Shown: positions 61,827 to 64,000 of the stretch, one piece after another
How positions within the stretch are numbered: the first letter of the stretch is position 1
How the letters are laid out: each line of letters starts with the position of its first letter
Source: Bacillus thuringiensis
Lineage (GTDB): Bacteria > Bacillota > Bacilli > Bacillales > Bacillaceae_G
DNA length: 64,000 nt
Direction of reading: 5' to 3'
NCBI RefSeq assembly: GCF_014932895.1
Contig: NZ_JACYOF010000006.1
Coordinates: forward strand, 1-64,000
Translations under genes and position numbers: made by a program
The notes under the pieces: model-generated
Database searches by the model: none
Seen by the model: only the letters and a program-made list of their open reading frames with translations
What the model was told of the DNA's origin: nothing

Positions 61827-63044
61827 CTATTTAACTTGTTTTTGTAGAATTTCTTTTAATTCTCGCACAGTCTCGGAAAATTCATCAATTCTTATCGTGC
61901 ACATTTCGATAGTTTTTTCAGTATCGATAACTTCCCACACAGGATGATCAGCTTCTATTTCTTGTTTCGGGTACAGCAATATGCACCTTTTAACTTCCTT
62001 ATAAGCCGTGACATACGCATACATTTGATAAATGTCACTCTGAACATAACTACTTCTTCCATTACTTGTTGCACTTTTCCACTTTGTATCTATGATTATC
62101 CTATTATCAATCACGAAATCTGGTTTTAATAAAATATTCTGGCGTCCACTCTTCTTGTTACGTAATAGCCTCTTCTCTGCATGTTGACTGATGATTTTAT
62201 TATTACCAATAGCCCCTTGTAGTGCTACTTCAATATATTTTTCAAACAACATATTCATTTGAAATAAGAAAGAGAACGATGATGCTCCTCGCCCTTTACT
62301 ATAAATCGTTGCCCGTTCAACAATTAGCTTAGCAAATAAAGCAGCTTGACGAAAACGTTCATTCTGTCGGTTAAATGTAATACTTTTTAATTCCTTCTCT
62401 GTGAAATGTACTGCATCCACAGGTTCTAAGTAGCCTAAACAGCGCTCAAGATAAAGTTTTAAAGTATGTATTTTTGTATGCTTTTTTACAATGAGCAATG
62501 CACATTTAAATAGCTGATTTAAAGAGTTATTTTCCGTATATTCATCAAATGCACAATATGCTTTTGTTTTTTGAAATACATTCTTATAAACGTGTTTACT
62601 AAGCTCGAGTTTGCCACGCAGTGTATTTAAGTTTTCTTCATGACGTTCGTATGTTTTATAAGTCCCTTTTCTGAGTTCATTCAGCAAACGAGTAAGAAAT
62701 GTAGCAAGAAATGCTGTAAGCAGTTCCCCTCTATCTTCACCATTTAGTACTTCCTCATAAAATGAAACCGGCAAAAAGCCTGTAATTGAAAGCATTCCTA
62801 GTAATGCCTTTCGATCGTCAATAGGTGTAAGTTTTATTTTTGGAATAATTTCATACCGCACATCCGAACATTGTATCACGCCAACATAATTAATAAAGCG
62901 CATTCGTTTGTACTTCTGATCAATCACTTGGTCATTTGGATATTTCTCTTCAATATACCGTATAAGCTCATCAAATTGTTCTGCTGTAACGTCATTTTCC
63001 GTAATCCAGTCATACGCCTCACGCACTATAATTGTTTTATTCAT
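61827..63044 (-). CDS. mcrC: McrC-like component of a 5-methylcytosine-type restriction system
   Basis: 405 residues. The N-terminal part ([20 protein letters not shown], then [10 protein letters not shown]) and the C-terminal PD-(D/E)xK-type nuclease core ([19 protein letters not shown]: Asp, Asp and Lys) match the McrC family. It overlaps the mcrB-like gene by eight bases. McrC supplies the nuclease and stimulates the McrB GTPase. Terminated weakly at ~61800. The cutting specificity cannot be inferred. Confidence 0.85.
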   Translation of the reverse strand: MNKTIIVREAYDWITENDVTAEQFDELIRYIEEKYPNDQVIDQKYKRMRFINYVGVIQCSDVRYEIIPKIKLTPIDDRKALLGMLSITGFLPVSFYEEVLNGEDRGELLTAFLATFLTRLLNELRKGTYKTYERHEENLNTLRGKLELSKHVYKNVFQKTKAYCAFDEYTENNSLNQLFKCALLIVKKHTKIHTLKLYLERCLGYLEPVDAVHFTEKELKSITFNRQNERFRQAALFAKLIVERATIYSKGRGASSFSFLFQMNMLFEKYIEVALQGAIGNNKIISQHAEKRLLRNKKSGRQNILLKPDFVIDNRIIIDTKWKSATSNGRSSYVQSDIYQMYAYVTAYKEVKRCILLYPKQEIEADHPVWEVIDTEKTIEMCTIRIDEFSETVRELKEILQKQVK

Positions 63045-64000
63045 AAATCGCTATTAGCTCTTGTGCTGTTAATTTTCGTTTTACCCGGTACATTGCAGGA
63101 ATATAAATAGATGGCTTTTGTTTAAACAGTTCATTTACATTAACTTCTTCTTTATAAACAATATATTGATCTTCCTTTGAACTCCCTATTCCACCCAAAA
63201 CAAGACCGATTTTTTCCCAATCATCATAAAAATACTCTTGTAAAAGTGGAATAATTTTCGTTTGAAAAATAGATATAACTTCATTATCAGTTTTCGCGTT
63301 TATAAAATACGCATGCCCAATCATATGATCGCGATCATACAGTACTTCAATCCGCTTATTAATAACAGAAAGCATTTCAGCAAGATCAATTTCATCACCA
63401 ATCGACTCAAGAAGATCAGTATTTGGCATGATTTCTTCAAACACAAAGCGGCGACGTAACGCTGTATCAAGCAGTGCTATGGAGCGATCGGCCGTATTCA
63501 TTGTCCCAATTATATATAGATTGGGTGGTAGCGTAAACTTCTCTTTTGAATAAGGTAGTTCAACAATCAATTCATTACTTTGTGTTAAACGCTTATCCTC
63601 TTCCAGTAACGTTAACAGCTCACCAAAAATCTTAGAAATATTGCCTCGGTTCATTTCATCAATGATTACAACATGTTTTTTCGCATTCGAATAATCAAAG
63701 GAACCGTTTTCCAGCAACACTTTTTGAATAATTGCCTTTTTCTCTTCTCCTTCCACTTCAATTTTTTCTTCATCTTCTGTTGTATCTTCCATTTTTTCTA
63801 ATATCCAATTTAGCACAGACCAATATCTCGTCTGATTACAACCACCAATCGCCTCACGAACAAACATAATATTATTCTTCCAATCAATATCATGCTCCTG
63901 GACATAGCGATACAAGCTTAGTAAGCGATTCTTTGAAACTATTGAACTAGTTTTTACATCTTCACTCGTTACAACTATATTATTTTGCTCTGAAATATAT
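63037..64000 (-). CDS. mcrB: McrB-like AAA+ GTPase, partial (runs off the window)
   Basis: The frame is open from 63037 through the window end, so this is the 3' part of a longer gene. The AAA+ Walker B is [26 protein letters not shown], sensor 1 is [24 protein letters not shown]. The segment [18 protein letters not shown] is an acidic insertion. The Walker A and the N-terminal DNA-recognition domain lie beyond the window. With McrC it forms an ATP/GTP-dependent restriction machine against modified DNA. Confidence 0.88.
   Translation of the reverse strand, partial: YISEQNNIVVTSEDVKTSSIVSKNRLLSLYRYVQEHDIDWKNNIMFVREAIGGCNQTRYWSVLNWILEKMEDTTEDEEKIEVEGEEKKAIIQKVLLENGSFDYSNAKKHVVIIDEMNRGNISKIFGELLTLLEEDKRLTQSNELIVELPYSKEKFTLPPNLYIIGTMNTADRSIALLDTALRRRFVFEEIMPNTDLLESIGDEIDLAEMLSVINKRIEVLYDRDHMIGHAYFINAKTDNEVISIFQTKIIPLLQEYFYDDWEKIGLVLGGIGSSKEDQYIVYKEEVNVNELFKQKPSIYIPAMYRVKRKLTAQELIAIYE

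Noticed and set aside
1-64000. CRISPR array
   Set aside because: No evenly spaced short direct repeats with unique spacers seen; the recurring sequences are dif-like sites, IS ends and palindromes.

Overview
The window reads as a chromosomal accessory region of a Bacillus cereus-group bacterium, possibly B. thuringiensis. The DNA is AT-rich, ribosome binding sites are strong (AAGGAG type), GTG and TTG starts are common, and the mobile DNA is typical of the group: IS231 (intact and in pieces), IS6/IS240-like remnants, IS200/IS605 elements and Tn4430-like 38-bp ends. Rap/Phr pairs, a YjcZ-type sporulation peptide, a thioester adhesin and a myo-inositol operon fit the same group. No rRNA or tRNA gene was seen.

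1-17.5 kb: a mosaic of small stress and detoxification genes (isochorismatase-like, FMN reductase, alpha/beta hydrolase, ArsR regulator, DinB-like, ASCH, VOC, DUF1259, nucleotide kinase-like) among broken mobile elements. Two observations stand out. (i) The outer arms (1.5-2.5 kb and 15.1-17.5 kb) carry single-gene units bordered by 28-bp dif-like sites (11-bp arm, 6-bp spacer, 11-bp arm whose right half resembles the XerD half of dif). Many of these sites are joined to a terminator hairpin, and the outermost ones lie next to Tn4430-like 38-bp inverted repeats. It looks like a Xer/dif-type gene-cassette array inside a Tn3-like frame. (ii) An MFS drug exporter gene is split by a 5.2-kb IS231-ended composite element (8214-13408) with an exact 11-bp target duplication. 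The element carries a dead ABC ATPase, a COG4705-type membrane protein, a group II intron piece and an intact IS231.

17.5-30.5 kb: an IS6 remnant, a frameshifted coiled-coil membrane protein gene, a two-component system lying between two similar palindromic repeats, a DUF998-type membrane protein, a hydrolase, a methyltransferase-like protein of higher GC, a large membrane GGDEF-EAL protein, and an IS200/IS605 element with TnpA and TnpB that truncates a DCC-family gene.

30.5-48.3 kb: cell-surface and communication genes. These are a sortase-anchored thioester/Cna-B/VaFE adhesin, an OppA-type lipoprotein, a CPBP-like protease, a probable plasmid single-strand origin relic, two Rap-like TPR regulators each with a small overlapping phr gene, a DsbB-like/thioredoxin-like pair next to a cysteine-containing secreted protein, and a lipoprotein.

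48.4-60 kb: the myo-inositol catabolic operon iolGCADEJB (minus strand), a divergent MFS transporter and a LacI-family regulator. Matching GCGC-centred palindromes just downstream of both divergent promoters suggest shared control. Together the enzymes take myo-inositol to acetyl-CoA and dihydroxyacetone phosphate.

60-64 kb: a decayed phage terminase small subunit, a RadC-type JAB protein, and an McrBC-type restriction pair whose mcrB runs off the window edge.
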